48,086 nt of DNA from Pseudomonas putida (GCF_028682395.1 NZ_JANHLC010000016.1:1-48086), one strand, 5' to 3'. Counted from the stretch's first letter, positions 16,413 to 26,106 are shown. Numbers and translations: made by a program. Notes: a model not told the origin generated them from the letters alone.

Positions 16413-17823
16413 TGATCTCCAGGCGGCCGAGCAGCATGCCCAGGGACAGGATCCACTTGGCGGCGTCCGGCAGGGTGGCGAAGTTGCCGGCCGGGCCGAT
16501 GGTCTCGCCCAGGCCCGGACCGACGCCCGAGACCGTACTGGCGGCGCCGGTCAGGGCGGTCATCCAGTCCACGCCCAGCAGCGACAGCGCCAGGGCGATC
16601 ATGCAGATGGTAATGGCGAAGAAGAACGAGAACGTCAGGATCGAACGCACGATCTCTTCGTCCAGGCGGTGACCGTTGTACTTCTGCTTGATCACGGCAC
16701 GGGGGTGGATCAACTGGTTAAGGTTGGCCTTGAGCAGGATGTAGGCGACCTGGAAGCGGAAAATCTTGATTCCGCCGGCGGTCGAGCCGGAACAGCCACC
16801 AATAAAACCCAGGTAGAAGAACAGCATCAGCGAGAAGTTGCCCCACAGGCTGTAGTCGCCAAGGGCGAAGCCGGTGGTGGTCACCACGGAGGTCACGTTG
16901 AGGGCGACGTGGCGCAAGGCGTCGAGCCAGTGCAGGTTGGTGGTCCACCAGTACCAGGTGCCCAGAATCAGCCAAACCACCACCAGCAAGCCCAGCAGGC
17001 CCTGGACCTGCTGGTCCTTGATCAGTGCCTTGCGATTGCCGCGCAGGGTCGACACATACAGGGCGAAGGGCAGGCTACCGAGGATCATCACCACAACGGC
17101 CACCCAGTGCACCGCTGGCTGATGCCATTTGGCCAGGGACTGATCTGAGGTCGAGAAGCCGCCGGTCGAAATCGCCGACATGGCATGGTTGATCGCATCA
17201 AACGGCGACATGCCGGCCCACCAGAAGGCCAGGCTGCCGAACACGGTGATGCCCACATAGGACGCCACGATCAGCCGGGCAACCATATGGGAGCGCGGCA
17301 TGACCTTTTCCGAGCGATCCGAGGATTCGGTCTGGAACAGACGCATGCCACCAATGCGCAGCAGCGGCAGGATCGCCACCGCCATGCCGATAAAGCCGAT
17401 ACCGCCCAGCCAGTGCAGCAGCGAGCGCCACATCAGGATGCCGGGCGACATGCTGTCCAGGCCGCTGAGGACCGTCGAGCCGGTGGCGGTGATGCCCGAC
17501 ATGCTTTCAAAGAACGCATCGGTGTAGCTGATGTGCTGGGTCAGCAGGAAGGGCAGGGCGGCGAAGATGCACACCACGACCCAACTCGACACCGTCAGCA
17601 GGTACATATCCCGCGGGCGCAGGTGCACATGTTCCGGGCGTCCGGGAATGACCAGGGCCAGGCCGGCGACAAAGGTAATCAGGCTCGCCCAGAGAAACGA
17701 CGGTATGTCGCCCGTTCGGTCGAATATCACCAGGGTCAACATGGGAATGACCATGCTGATGGCCAGGGTGATCAGGAAGATGCCGATAATGAAACCGATG
17801 ATCCGCAGGGTCGGCAACGCCAT
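16369..17823 (-). CDS. trkH: TrkH-family potassium uptake membrane subunit
   Basis: A 484-residue membrane protein of typical TrkH length. Four selectivity-filter loops of the K+ channel type are visible: GITATGSTVLSG, ISTGGFSTSDQS, VVTTTGFALGDYS and STVSGVGPGLGETIGP, each with the conserved glycine. TrkH forms the pore with the cytoplasmic TrkA regulator, which is not in this window. The start is ATG at 17821-17823. Its 3' end overlaps the convergent AraC gene by 44 bases. Confidence 0.95.
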   Translation of the reverse strand: MALPTLRIIGFIIGIFLITLAISMVIPMLTLVIFDRTGDIPSFLWASLITFVAGLALVIPGRPEHVHLRPRDMYLLTVSSWVVVCIFAALPFLLTQHISYTDAFFESMSGITATGSTVLSGLDSMSPGILMWRSLLHWLGGIGFIGMAVAILPLLRIGGMRLFQTESSDRSEKVMPRSHMVARLIVASYVGITVFGSLAFWWAGMSPFDAINHAMSAISTGGFSTSDQSLAKWHQPAVHWVAVVVMILGSLPFALYVSTLRGNRKALIKDQQVQGLLGLLVVVWLILGTWYWWTTNLHWLDALRHVALNVTSVVTTTGFALGDYSLWGNFSLMLFFYLGFIGGCSGSTAGGIKIFRFQVAYILLKANLNQLIHPRAVIKQKYNGHRLDEEIVRSILTFSFFFAITICMIALALSLLGVDWMTALTGAASTVSGVGPGLGETIGPAGNFATLPDAAKWILSLGMLLGRLEIITVFVLCIPAFWRH

Positions 17824-18027
17824 GAAATCCGCTCGGGCAGGAAAGGGAAGGGCGCCATTCTACCTGTGGCCCGGGGCTTGTAAACCGGCGGGACACGGTG
17901 GCTGTCGCGGGCCGGCGCTCCAGGCCGGGTGTTGGCTCTGGTCGGCAGGCTGGACGGTTGGCAAAAGGTGCGCCTATTTAGCGCCCGGACCTCTAGAATA
18001 GCCGGACTTTTTTTCAGGAGGTGGCCG

Positions 18028-18591
18028 ATGGAGGCTCTCGACAACTTGCTCAACCGTGTTTCCGCTCCGCGTCTGCTCGACCCGGCGCCCACTGCGGCCC
18101 AGCGTGAAGCGATGTTTGCCGCGGCGCTGCGCGCTCCGGATCACGGCCAATTGCGGCCCTGGCGGTTCCTGACCATCGAAGGTGCGGCCCGTGAGCAGTT
18201 CGGTGAGGTGCTGGCCGAGGCGGTACAACTGGCCGGCGTCGATGTCAGCCAGGCAGCGCTCGATAAGGCCCGGGCAATGCCGTTGCGTGCGCCGCTGGTG
18301 GTGGTGGTGATTGCGCGCCTGCAAGCGCATTTCAAGGTGCCGAAGTCCGAGCAACTGCTGGCGGCAGGCTGTGCCGCTCATGGCATCCTGCTGGCCGCCC
18401 ATGCCCAGGGCGTCGGCGCCGTGTGGCGCACCGGCGAGCTGTCGTACTCGGCCCATGTGGCCCAGGCGCTGGGTCTGGGGGCCGATGAGGAGGTGATTGC
18501 GTTCCTGTATCTGGGTACGCCGCAAAATGAACTGCGGACCCCGGCGCGCCCGGCCATCGAGGATTTTGTCGCGGCCTGGCCAGGCCACTGA
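18028..18591 (+). CDS. YdjA-like NAD(P)H nitroreductase
   Basis: A 187-residue FMN-dependent nitroreductase. The ATG at 18028 has a perfect AGGAGGT at 18016-18022. Motifs fitting the family are APDHGQLRPWRFLTIEG (FMN/substrate loop), CAAHGILLAAHAQGVGAVWRTGEL and the C-terminal FLYLGTPQNEL. The size matches small YdjA-type enzymes that reduce nitro compounds or quinones; the natural substrate is unknown. Its stop is one base from that of the convergent sensor kinase. Confidence 0.9.
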   Translation: MEALDNLLNRVSAPRLLDPAPTAAQREAMFAAALRAPDHGQLRPWRFLTIEGAAREQFGEVLAEAVQLAGVDVSQAALDKARAMPLRAPLVVVVIARLQAHFKVPKSEQLLAAGCAAHGILLAAHAQGVGAVWRTGELSYSAHVAQALGLGADEEVIAFLYLGTPQNELRTPARPAIEDFVAAWPGH

Positions 18592-18592
18592 G

Positions 18593-19927
18593 TCAGCCGG
18601 GAATGCCGGGCTCCAGGGGCAGTTCGAGGCTTGCGATAAACCCGCCCTGTGGGTGATTGGCCAGGATCAGGCTGCCGCCATGGCGTTCCGCCGCGCGCCG
18701 GGCGATGGCCAGGCCCAGGCCGTGGCCGGGGGCGCTTTGCCCGGGGGCCCGATAAAAGGGCTCACCCAGTTGGGCCAGATGCTCGGGCTCGACGCCAGGG
18801 CCGTGGTCACGCACGCTGATTTCAATCCGTTCACCCTGGCGGCGAGCGGTGACCTCGATCGGCTCCCCGGACGGATTGAAGCGCTGGGCATTGCGCAGCA
18901 GATTATCCAGGGCGCGTTCGAGCATGGTCGGCCAGCCCTTGAGGCTCAGCGACGGCTCGAGGTCCAGGTGGATCGCCTGCTCCGGTGAACCCAGGAGCGC
19001 ATCCTTTTTCAGGTTATTGAGCAAGGCCTCGAGGTCGACGGTTTCGGCACTGGCCTGGTCGGCATCGACCCGGGCCAGGGCCAGGATTTCGCTGATCAGA
19101 TCCTCCAGGCGGTCGCATTCGCGGATCAGCCGCGGCCACAGGCGTTCCCGTTCTTCAGGGCCGGCCCGTTCGGCCAGGGCCAGGGCGATGCGCAGCCGGG
19201 CCAGTGGCGAGCGCAATTCGTGGGAAACATCGCGCAGCAACTGGCGCTGGCTGCCAATCAGGCTTTGCAGGCGCGCGCCCATGCGGTTGAAATCGTTGGC
19301 CAGTACGCCAAATTCATCGCGTCGATTGGCCAGGCGCGCCAGGCTGTTCTGTTGGTAGGTGGTTTGTCCCAGGTCGTGCACGGCACCGCGCAGGCGGCTG
19401 AGCGGGCGGGTGATCGACAGGGTGACCAACAGGCTGAATAGGGTCAGGACCACGAGTGCGATACCCAGAGCACTCAAGGGCCAAAGCAGGCTTTCACGGT
19501 GCCAGGCGTCCAGTTCCGGGTGGGGAATGCGGTAGATCAGCAGGTAGGTTTCACCGGTTTTCGGGCTGGTGTACTCGGCGGTCAGGCGCCGCCAGGGTAG
19601 CTGACGATCGTCGTTGTTCTGCCGGGCCTCGTAGGCGGCGGCGCGGCGGGGGAAGGTGCCGCGTACCAGCGGGTCGCCGCTTTCATTGAGGACCTGGACG
19701 TCGATGTGATAGCGCCGCTTGCGCTTCTCCAGCAACTGCTGGGCGGCGTCCTCGCCCTGCTCCTCATAGCGTTGCGTCCAGTCCTGGGCCAGGCTGGAGA
19801 GCCCCGGGTGGCGGCTGAGGATCCAGGCGTCCTGGTTCAACATATGCCCCAGCAGGATCGATAGCCCTGCGACCAGGGCGATGGCCAGCCAGAAGCTGGC
19901 AAGGATGCGCCAGAACAGTGATCGCAC
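18593..19927 (-). CDS. Sensor histidine kinase of the CpxR-Spy locus
   Basis: A 444-residue membrane kinase that probably phosphorylates the CpxR-like regulator encoded 0.6 kb upstream. It has an N-terminal membrane helix, a periplasmic domain of about 125 residues, a second helix and a HAMP domain (ITRPLSRLRGAVHDL). The dimerisation/phosphoacceptor box is RDVSHELRSPLARLR (His intact), followed by the N box NLLRNAQRF, DHGPGV and GHGLGLAIARR. The start is GTG with GAGGA upstream. A strong terminator (19947-19977) lies only 20 bases before the start, so expression needs readthrough or a promoter inside the spy-like gene. The order regulator-spy-kinase matches P. aeruginosa PA3204-PA3206 (CpxR/CpxS). 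Confidence 0.92.
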   Translation of the reverse strand: MRSLFWRILASFWLAIALVAGLSILLGHMLNQDAWILSRHPGLSSLAQDWTQRYEEQGEDAAQQLLEKRKRRYHIDVQVLNESGDPLVRGTFPRRAAAYEARQNNDDRQLPWRRLTAEYTSPKTGETYLLIYRIPHPELDAWHRESLLWPLSALGIALVVLTLFSLLVTLSITRPLSRLRGAVHDLGQTTYQQNSLARLANRRDEFGVLANDFNRMGARLQSLIGSQRQLLRDVSHELRSPLARLRIALALAERAGPEERERLWPRLIRECDRLEDLISEILALARVDADQASAETVDLEALLNNLKKDALLGSPEQAIHLDLEPSLSLKGWPTMLERALDNLLRNAQRFNPSGEPIEVTARRQGERIEISVRDHGPGVEPEHLAQLGEPFYRAPGQSAPGHGLGLAIARRAAERHGGSLILANHPQGGFIASLELPLEPGIPG

Positions 19928-19946
19928 GTAAAGTCCTCGTTAAACG

Positions 19947-19977
19947 AAAAAAGCCCAACGACCAGAAGTCGTTGGGC
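19947..19977 (-). terminator. Strong terminator between spy-like gene and kinase
   Basis: On the minus strand GCCCAACGAC and GTCGTTGGGC form a perfect ten-base stem with a five-base loop, followed by six Ts. It sits 15 bases after the spy-like stop and 20 bases before the kinase GTG, so it should make the small periplasmic protein far more abundant than the kinase. Confidence 0.9.
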
Positions 19978-19991
19978 CATCGATCAGGCGA

Positions 19992-20411
19992 TTATTGCGC
20001 CTTTTGCGGTTGTTGTGCTTTCCAGGCTTTGAATTCAGTCCACTCGGCGCGACGTTCGGCCTGTTTTTTCTGGATGTCGTCGAAGCGCTTCTGCTGGTCA
20101 GGCTTGAGCAGGGCACGGATATCGCTCTGGGTTTTCTGCTCCTTGGCGCTGATCTGGTCCTTGAGCGCCTTCTGGTCAGCGGCCGGGAGTTTGCCCAGGT
20201 ACTGCTCGACCAGTGCCTTGCGCTCGTGCATTTGCTCGCCCATCAGCTTGCCGATCTGTTGGCGCTGTTCGCGGCTCAGGTCCAGCTGGCTGTAAGGCAT
20301 GTGGCCGCGATCGCCGCCGTGACGCGGGCCCATCTGGCCGCCTTCGGGCATGGCCATGGCAACGGTAGGCAGGGCTGCGGCGAACATCAGGGCGATTAGA
20401 GTCTTGCGCAT
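19992..20411 (-). CDS. Spy/CpxP-family periplasmic LTxxQ protein
   Basis: A 139-residue precursor with a signal peptide (MRKTLIALMFAAALPTVAMA). The mature part is highly charged and helical, with two LTxxQ-like motifs, LDLSREQRQQI and LLKPDQQKRF. In E. coli, Spy is a periplasmic chaperone and CpxP inhibits the CpxA sensor. Its place between regulator and kinase fits a CpxP-like feedback role. It has AAGGAG before the ATG and a CpxR-type direct repeat upstream (20494-20509). It is followed by its own terminator, so it is probably made from a separate, stress-induced transcript. Confidence 0.88.
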   Translation of the reverse strand: MRKTLIALMFAAALPTVAMAMPEGGQMGPRHGGDRGHMPYSQLDLSREQRQQIGKLMGEQMHERKALVEQYLGKLPAADQKALKDQISAKEQKTQSDIRALLKPDQQKRFDDIQKKQAERRAEWTEFKAWKAQQPQKAQ

Positions 20412-20493
20412 GGTAAATCTCCTTTATCTCGATTCCGGTCAGTCCGGATGAGCACAGTCTAGGGAGATCAAGGTCAACGGCGGTCAAGCGAGG

Positions 20494-20509
20494 GTAAAGC
20501 TTGGGTAAA
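20494..20509. promoter_or_regulatory. CpxR-type box GTAAA-N6-GTAAA
   Basis: GTAAA at 20494 and GTAAA at 20505 form a direct repeat with an 11-base period. This is the known CpxR recognition pattern (GTAAA, short spacer, GTAAA). It lies 83 bases upstream of the spy-like start and 49 bases past the cpxR stop. A second tandem repeat (GGTCAA at 20472 and 20482) lies between it and the gene. Confidence 0.7.
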
Positions 20510-20557
20510 GAGGTGCTTGCGCCGACTTTACACTCACGGTGTTGTAGAGCACGCAGG

Positions 20558-21235
20558 CTAGAGGCTGTAGAAGTAACCACGGCTGCGCAGGGCGACAATG
20601 CGCGGGCGGCCATCGGGGTGCGGGCCGATCTTTTTGCGCAGATTGCTGACATGCATGTCGAGGCTGCGATCATAGAGGGTCAGCTTGCGGCCCAGGGCGA
20701 TTTGCGCCAGTTCCTGCTTGTCCAGCGGTTCGCCGGGTTGGCGCAGCAGGGCTTCGAGCAGGCGGCTTTCGGAAATGGTCAGGGTGAATTCGTGCTCATC
20801 GATGCTGACCACGCCACGTGCCGGGCTGAAGACCAGGTCGCCCAGCTCGATCTGGCTGGCGACGGCGGCCGGGTGACTGCGCCGCAGTACGGCGCGCAGG
20901 CGTGCAGTCAATTCACGGGGGTCGCAGGGCTTGGCCAGATAATCGTCGGCACCCAGTTCCAGGCCGAGGATGCGGTCCAGCGGCTCGCCACGGGCCGAAA
21001 GCATCAGCACGGGCAGTTCCGGATGGTCCTGGCGCAGTTGCTTGAGCAATTCCAGGCCGCTGCCGTCGGGCAGCATCACATCCAGCACGACCGCCGCCGG
21101 CGGGGTGTCGGCCAACGCCTTGCGGGCGCTGGATCCGTCATGGCAGGCGCGAACCTGAAAGCCTTCCTGGCTTAGCCAACTGCTGAGCAGTTCGCACAAT
21201 TCCTGGTCATCATCAATCAGTAACAGGTCGCTCAT
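20558..21235 (-). CDS. cpxR: CpxR-like OmpR-family response regulator
   Basis: A 225-residue regulator. The receiver domain has acidic residues in LLIDDDQEL, the phosphoacceptor in VVLDVMLPDGSG (Asp near 52) and the conserved Lys in DDYLAKPCDPREL. The winged-helix domain has LTISESRLLEALLRQPGEPLDKQEL and DRSLDMHVSNLRKKIG. The symbol rests on three points: the neighbouring Spy-like gene, the kinase with CpxA/RstB-type layout and the GTAAA direct repeat downstream. RstA would be the alternative. It starts seven bases after the stop of the upstream coiled-coil protein, so the two are cotranscribed. Confidence 0.9.
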   Translation of the reverse strand: MSDLLLIDDDQELCELLSSWLSQEGFQVRACHDGSSARKALADTPPAAVVLDVMLPDGSGLELLKQLRQDHPELPVLMLSARGEPLDRILGLELGADDYLAKPCDPRELTARLRAVLRRSHPAAVASQIELGDLVFSPARGVVSIDEHEFTLTISESRLLEALLRQPGEPLDKQELAQIALGRKLTLYDRSLDMHVSNLRKKIGPHPDGRPRIVALRSRGYFYSL

Positions 21236-21242
21236 GACTCAC

Positions 21243-21632
21243 TCAATTTAGCCATTGCCGACGTTGTTTACGTCCGCCACTGGCGAAGATACCGCACAGC
21301 AGTGCCAATAGCGCTACGCCGCCGCCGATGATGAACCATTGCTGCTGGTCCGTCAGCAGGCGCGGCACGGGGCTCGCCTGGGCTTCCTTGAGCTGCAGCT
21401 TGAGGCGCTGGTTTTCCTGGCGCAGCCGGCTGAGCTGGGCGCTTTCGCGTTCGGCATCGGCGGTTTGCATTTGTTTGCTCAACTCCTCGCGCACACGCTC
21501 GCTTTCCTTCAAGCGCTGTTGCAATTCGGTGATCTGGCTACCCGCGCTCAGGGAGAGCGGCGTTTCTTCGGCCTGGGCAGTGGCCCCGATCGATAACATA
21601 ACCAACAGCAGACACAACGGACCTTGGCGCAT
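21243..21632 (-). CDS. Small coiled-coil membrane protein, uncharacterised
   Basis: A 129-residue protein with a signal peptide (MRQGPLCLLLVMLSIGATAQA), a coiled coil of about 55 residues rich in Gln/Glu/Leu (ITELQQRLKESERVREELSK onward) and a single C-terminal membrane helix (WFIIGGGVALLALLCGIFASG) with a basic tail. The layout resembles the SH3-domain/TIGR04211 membrane family but lacks the SH3 part. AGGAG lies before the chosen ATG. It directly precedes cpxR, which suggests an envelope-related role; no function is claimed. Confidence 0.75.
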   Translation of the reverse strand: MRQGPLCLLLVMLSIGATAQAEETPLSLSAGSQITELQQRLKESERVREELSKQMQTADAERESAQLSRLRQENQRLKLQLKEAQASPVPRLLTDQQQWFIIGGGVALLALLCGIFASGGRKQRRQWLN

Positions 21633-21742
21633 CGGAACTCCTGATTCCAATCGATTGTTCTGCAGGTTATCGGCCGTCAAACGAGAATAATGAGCAACTG
21701 AAACGTCGCACCCCCGCGCAGTGGCGAGGGGGCGAGGTGAGC

Positions 21743-22042
21743 TTAGGGCAGGACTTGCTTGAACGGCTTGACCAGGACCCCGGCGTAGACGCCTGCCGCG
21801 ACGTAGGGGTCCGCTTCGGCCCAGGCCTGGGCAGCGCTCAGGGAGTCGAATTCGGCAACGATCAGGCTCCCGGTAAAACCGGCGGCGCCGGGGTCATTGC
21901 TGTCGACTGCCGGGTGCGGACCGGCCAGCACGATACGGCCTTCGGCCTGCAACTGTTGCAGGCGCTCGATATGCGCCGGGCGTGCGGTCAGGCGTTTTTC
22001 CAGGGAGTTGGCAACGTCGGTGGCAATGATTGCGTAAAGCAT
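21743..22042 (-). CDS. YciI-family protein
   Basis: A 99-residue protein with the YciI pattern: MLYAIIATDV at the start, RPAHIERLQQLQAEGRIVLAGPHP and EFDSLSAAQAWAEADPYVAAGVY. YciI folds like a ferredoxin dimer with a proposed His-Asp active site (ARPAHIERL, DPYV). The activity in bacteria is undefined. It begins one base after the yciB stop and is surely cotranscribed with it, as in many gammaproteobacteria. Confidence 0.92.
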   Translation of the reverse strand: MLYAIIATDVANSLEKRLTARPAHIERLQQLQAEGRIVLAGPHPAVDSNDPGAAGFTGSLIVAEFDSLSAAQAWAEADPYVAAGVYAGVLVKPFKQVLP

Positions 22043-22043
22043 G

Positions 22044-22640
22044 TCAGTCCTCGGTTTTCGGGGTGGTGGGGTCGGCGTCATGCAGGTGACGGGACAGGTA
22101 CACGCCCTGGCCGACCAGGAAGAGTACGGTCATGCCCAGGCTACCGAAGACCTTGAAGTCGACCCAGATGCTCTGGAAGGTAAACGCGACGAACAGGTTG
22201 GCCGCACCGCAGAACAGGAAGAACACGATCCAGGCAATGTTCAGCCGGGTCCAGATCGGGTCTGGCAACGTCAGGGCGTGCCCCATGATGCGCTTGATCA
22301 GCAGGCGGTCGCCGATGAAATGGCTGCCGGCAAACGCCAGGGCGAACAGCCAGTTGACGACCGGGGCTTTCCATTTAAGGAAGGTTTCGCTGTGGAAGGC
22401 CAGGGTCAGGCTGCCGAAGACCAGGCACGCGATCAGGGTCAGCCACTGGCTTTTTTCCAGTTTGCGCTGGTTGATGAAGAGGATGCCGTAGACCACCACG
22501 GAACTGATGATCAGCATGGCCGTGGCGCTATAGATGCCGCCGACGGTGAGGCTGTGGCCGGCGATCTCCATGACCCGCGGTTCGATTTTATAGACGATGA
22601 AAAACAGCAGGAGCGGGATGAAATCGATGAATTGTTTCAC
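22044..22640 (-). CDS. yciB: Inner-membrane septation protein A (YciB)
   Basis: A 198-residue polytopic protein beginning KQFIDFIPLLLFFIVYKIEPR, with about five to six membrane helices. Family signatures include SETFLKWKAPVVNWLFALAF, HFIGDRLLIKR and WTRLNIAWIVFFLFCGAANL. YciB/IspA contributes to cell-envelope and septum integrity. The start was set at GTG 22638-22640, because that gives the standard N-terminus; the ribosome-binding site is poor. It is divergent from rnm with a 70-base gap. Confidence 0.92.
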   Translation of the reverse strand: MKQFIDFIPLLLFFIVYKIEPRVMEIAGHSLTVGGIYSATAMLIISSVVVYGILFINQRKLEKSQWLTLIACLVFGSLTLAFHSETFLKWKAPVVNWLFALAFAGSHFIGDRLLIKRIMGHALTLPDPIWTRLNIAWIVFFLFCGAANLFVAFTFQSIWVDFKVFGSLGMTVLFLVGQGVYLSRHLHDADPTTPKTED

Positions 22641-22710
22641 AGTGGCAGCCAGAAGCAGGATGTGGCGGCATAATAACAAACATCAATGACAGCGAAAGGT
22701 AATAGTCTGC

Positions 22711-23574
22711 GTGGAAATCGACCTGCACTGCCATAGCACGGCCTCCGACGGCGCCCTTGCGCCCGCGGTACTGGTTGCGCGTGCCTACGAACACGGCGTG
22801 CGGGTACTGGCCCTGACCGATCACGATACCGTCGAGGGCCTGGAAGAGGCCCGTACCGCGGCCAATGCCCTGGGCGTGCGCCTGGTGAACGGGGTCGAGC
22901 TTTCGTGCACCTGGGGCGGCGCGACGATTCACGTCCTGGGCTACGGGTTCGACATCGAGGCCCCGGCGCTGGTCGAGGCCATCGCCAAGTTGCACGAGGG
23001 TCGCTGGCTGCGTGCCGAGGAAATCAGCCGCAAGCTGGCCCTCAAGGGCATGCCCGATGCGCTGGAAGGTGCGCGAGCGATCCAGCAGGAACTGGGCGAC
23101 AGCGGCAACGCCCCCGCGCGTCCGCACTTTGCCGACTACCTGGTACGGGCCGGTTTCGTCAAAGACCGCGCCGAAGCGTTTCGCAAGTGGCTGGGTGCCG
23201 GCAAGCTGGGCGACGTCAAGCAGCATTGGCCGAGCCTCGAAGACACCGTGGCGACCCTGCGCGAGGCCGGGGCCTGGGTGAGTCTGGCGCACCCATGGCA
23301 TTATGATTTCACGCGCAGCAAGCGCCGCCGCCTGATTGGCGACTATATTCAAGCGGGAGGCCACGCTATCGAGGTGGTCAACGGGCACCAGCCAGCCGAA
23401 CAAGTGGGCAGTCTGGCGATTCTGGCCCGTGAGTTTGGCCTGCTGGTCACCGCCGGCAGTGACTTTCATGGCCCTGGAGGCTGGTCCGAGATCGGCGAAT
23501 ACCGTCCGTTACCCGAAGACCTGCCGCCGCTTTGGTGTCGCTTCGCACATGACCAGCCAACCGCATGCGTCTGA
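22711..23574 (+). CDS. rnm: PHP-domain 5'-3' exoribonuclease (RNase AM)
   Basis: A 287-residue PHP phosphoesterase. Metal ligands are visible in MEIDLHCHSTASDG, LTDHDTVEGLEEA, ELSCTWGGATIHVLGYGFD, SLAHPWHYD and GSDFHGPGG. E. coli Rnm (YciV/TrpH) trims the 5' ends of 23S and other rRNAs and hydrolyses 3',5'-bisphosphonucleotides. The GTG start at 22711 places the DLHCHS motif at residues 4-9, as in the family. It leads a rightward cluster, with yciO 13 bases downstream. Confidence 0.92.
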   Translation: MEIDLHCHSTASDGALAPAVLVARAYEHGVRVLALTDHDTVEGLEEARTAANALGVRLVNGVELSCTWGGATIHVLGYGFDIEAPALVEAIAKLHEGRWLRAEEISRKLALKGMPDALEGARAIQQELGDSGNAPARPHFADYLVRAGFVKDRAEAFRKWLGAGKLGDVKQHWPSLEDTVATLREAGAWVSLAHPWHYDFTRSKRRRLIGDYIQAGGHAIEVVNGHQPAEQVGSLAILAREFGLLVTAGSDFHGPGGWSEIGEYRPLPEDLPPLWCRFAHDQPTACV

Positions 23575-23587
23575 ACAGGTAGAAAAT

Positions 23588-24217
23588 GTGAGCCAATTTT
23601 TCCAGATTCATCCGGAAAACCCCCAGGCGCGCCTGATCAAGCAGGCGGTGGAGATCATCCGCAAGGGCGGGGTGGTGATTTACCCGACCGACTCGTCCTA
23701 TGCCATCGGTTGCCAGATCGGCGACAAGAGCGCCATCGAGCGCGTGCGACGCTTGCGTCAGTTGGACGATAAGCACAACTTCGCGCTGATCTGCAGCGAT
23801 CTGTCGCAGTTGGGCCTGTTTGCCAAGGTCGATACCGGTCTGTTTCGTCTGCTCAAGGCCCATACTCCGGGCCCTTATACCTTTATCCTCAACGCCACGC
23901 GGGAAGTCCCGCGGCTGTTGCTGCATCCCAAGCGCCGGACCATCGGCCTGCGGATTCCCAGCCATCCGATTGCCCTGGCCCTGCTTGCAGAACTGGGCGA
24001 GCCGCTGATGAGCGTGAGTCTGATCATGCCCGGCGACAGCGAGCCGCTGAGCGACCCCTATGAAATTCGCCAATTGCTCGAACACCATGTGGACCTGATC
24101 ATCGACGGCGGTTTTGGCGGGATCAAGGCGTCCACGGTGATCAATCTGGCCGATGACGAGCCGCAAGTGGTGCGGGTCGGTTGTGGCGACCCGGCGCCCT
24201 TTATGGTCGAGGCCTAG
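23588..24217 (+). CDS. yciO: YciO, Sua5/YrdC-family protein
   Basis: A 209-residue protein of the YrdC fold. It shows KGGVVIYPTDSSYAIGC, RLRQLDDKHNFALICSDLSQL, PGPYTFILNATREVPRLL and IGLRIPSHPIALALL, all usual for YciO. The related TsaC/Sua5 enzymes make threonylcarbamoyl-AMP for tRNA t6A; YciO is a paralogue with weak or different activity, so a t6A role is not assumed. The GTG at 23588 starts a typical N-terminus (SQFFQIHPENPQ). scpA begins on the next base after its stop. Confidence 0.9.
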   Translation: MSQFFQIHPENPQARLIKQAVEIIRKGGVVIYPTDSSYAIGCQIGDKSAIERVRRLRQLDDKHNFALICSDLSQLGLFAKVDTGLFRLLKAHTPGPYTFILNATREVPRLLLHPKRRTIGLRIPSHPIALALLAELGEPLMSVSLIMPGDSEPLSDPYEIRQLLEHHVDLIIDGGFGGIKASTVINLADDEPQVVRVGCGDPAPFMVEA

Positions 24218-25036
24218 ATGTCCGCGGTCGAAACCGTCGACGAGCAGGCCGGCGCGCAACAGGAGCTGCCCTTTGCCCTGGTCTATGGGCAGGCCGTCAC
24301 GCAGATGCCGGTGGACCTGTACATTCCGCCGGATGCCCTGGAAGTCTTTCTCGAAGCTTTCGAAGGGCCCCTCGACCTGCTGCTGTACCTGATCCGCAAG
24401 CAGAACATCGACATTCTCGATATCCCGGTGGCGGAAATTACCCGCCAGTACATGGGCTATGTCGAGTTGATGAAGACGGTGCGCCTGGAACTGGCCGCCG
24501 AATACCTGGTGATGGCCGCCATGCTCGCGGAGATCAAGTCGCGGATGTTGCTGCCGCGCTCGAGCACCGTCGAGGAAGAGGAAGAAGACCCCCGCGCCGA
24601 ACTGATCCGGCGGCTGCAGGAGTACGAGCGTTTCAAGGCGGCTGCCGAAGGTATCGATGGCTTGAGTCGGGTTGGCCGCGACGTCCAGGTGCCCAAGCTC
24701 GACGCCCCCGAGGCGCGGGCCCGCAAGCTGTTGCCCGAAGTCAGCCTTGACGAGTTGCTGATGTCGATGGCCGAGGTGCTGCGCCGAGGCGATATGTTCG
24801 AGAGTCATCAAATCAGTCGCGAGCAACTGTCCACCCGTGAGCGCATGAGCGATGTGCTGGAGCGTCTCAAAGGTGGTGGCTTTGTGCCCTTTGTCGAGCT
24901 GTTTACGGCAGAGGAGGGGCGTTTGGGGGTCGTGGTGACCTTTATGGCGATTCTCGAACTGGTCAAGGAATCCCTGGTCGAGCTGGTGCAGAATGAGCCC
25001 TTTACTGCGATCCATGTGCGGGCGCGAGCCGAATAA
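24218..25036 (+). CDS. scpA: Segregation and condensation protein A
   Basis: A 272-residue kleisin subunit of the Smc-ScpAB complex, which compacts and segregates origins. The typical core starts at VFLEAFEGPLDLLLYLIRKQNIDILDIPVAEITRQYM; the C-terminal winged-helix part is FVPFVELFTAEEGRLGVVVTFMAILELVKESLV. About 40 residues precede the core, longer than in Firmicutes. Its ATG abuts the yciO TAG, indicating translational coupling. scpB follows after 12 bases. Confidence 0.95.
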   Translation: MSAVETVDEQAGAQQELPFALVYGQAVTQMPVDLYIPPDALEVFLEAFEGPLDLLLYLIRKQNIDILDIPVAEITRQYMGYVELMKTVRLELAAEYLVMAAMLAEIKSRMLLPRSSTVEEEEEDPRAELIRRLQEYERFKAAAEGIDGLSRVGRDVQVPKLDAPEARARKLLPEVSLDELLMSMAEVLRRGDMFESHQISREQLSTRERMSDVLERLKGGGFVPFVELFTAEEGRLGVVVTFMAILELVKESLVELVQNEPFTAIHVRARAE

Positions 25037-25048
25037 CGAGCCGAATCA

Positions 25049-26071
<1,023 letters not shown>

Positions 26072-26106
26072 TCCGGTCGTTATCGGCAAAAAACCGAGGT
26101 CTGTAT

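Noticed and set aside
21707..21734. A GC-rich inverted repeat (CCCCC/GGGGG) after yciI.
   Set aside because: No T-run follows on the minus strand and the loop is long; not convincing as a terminator.
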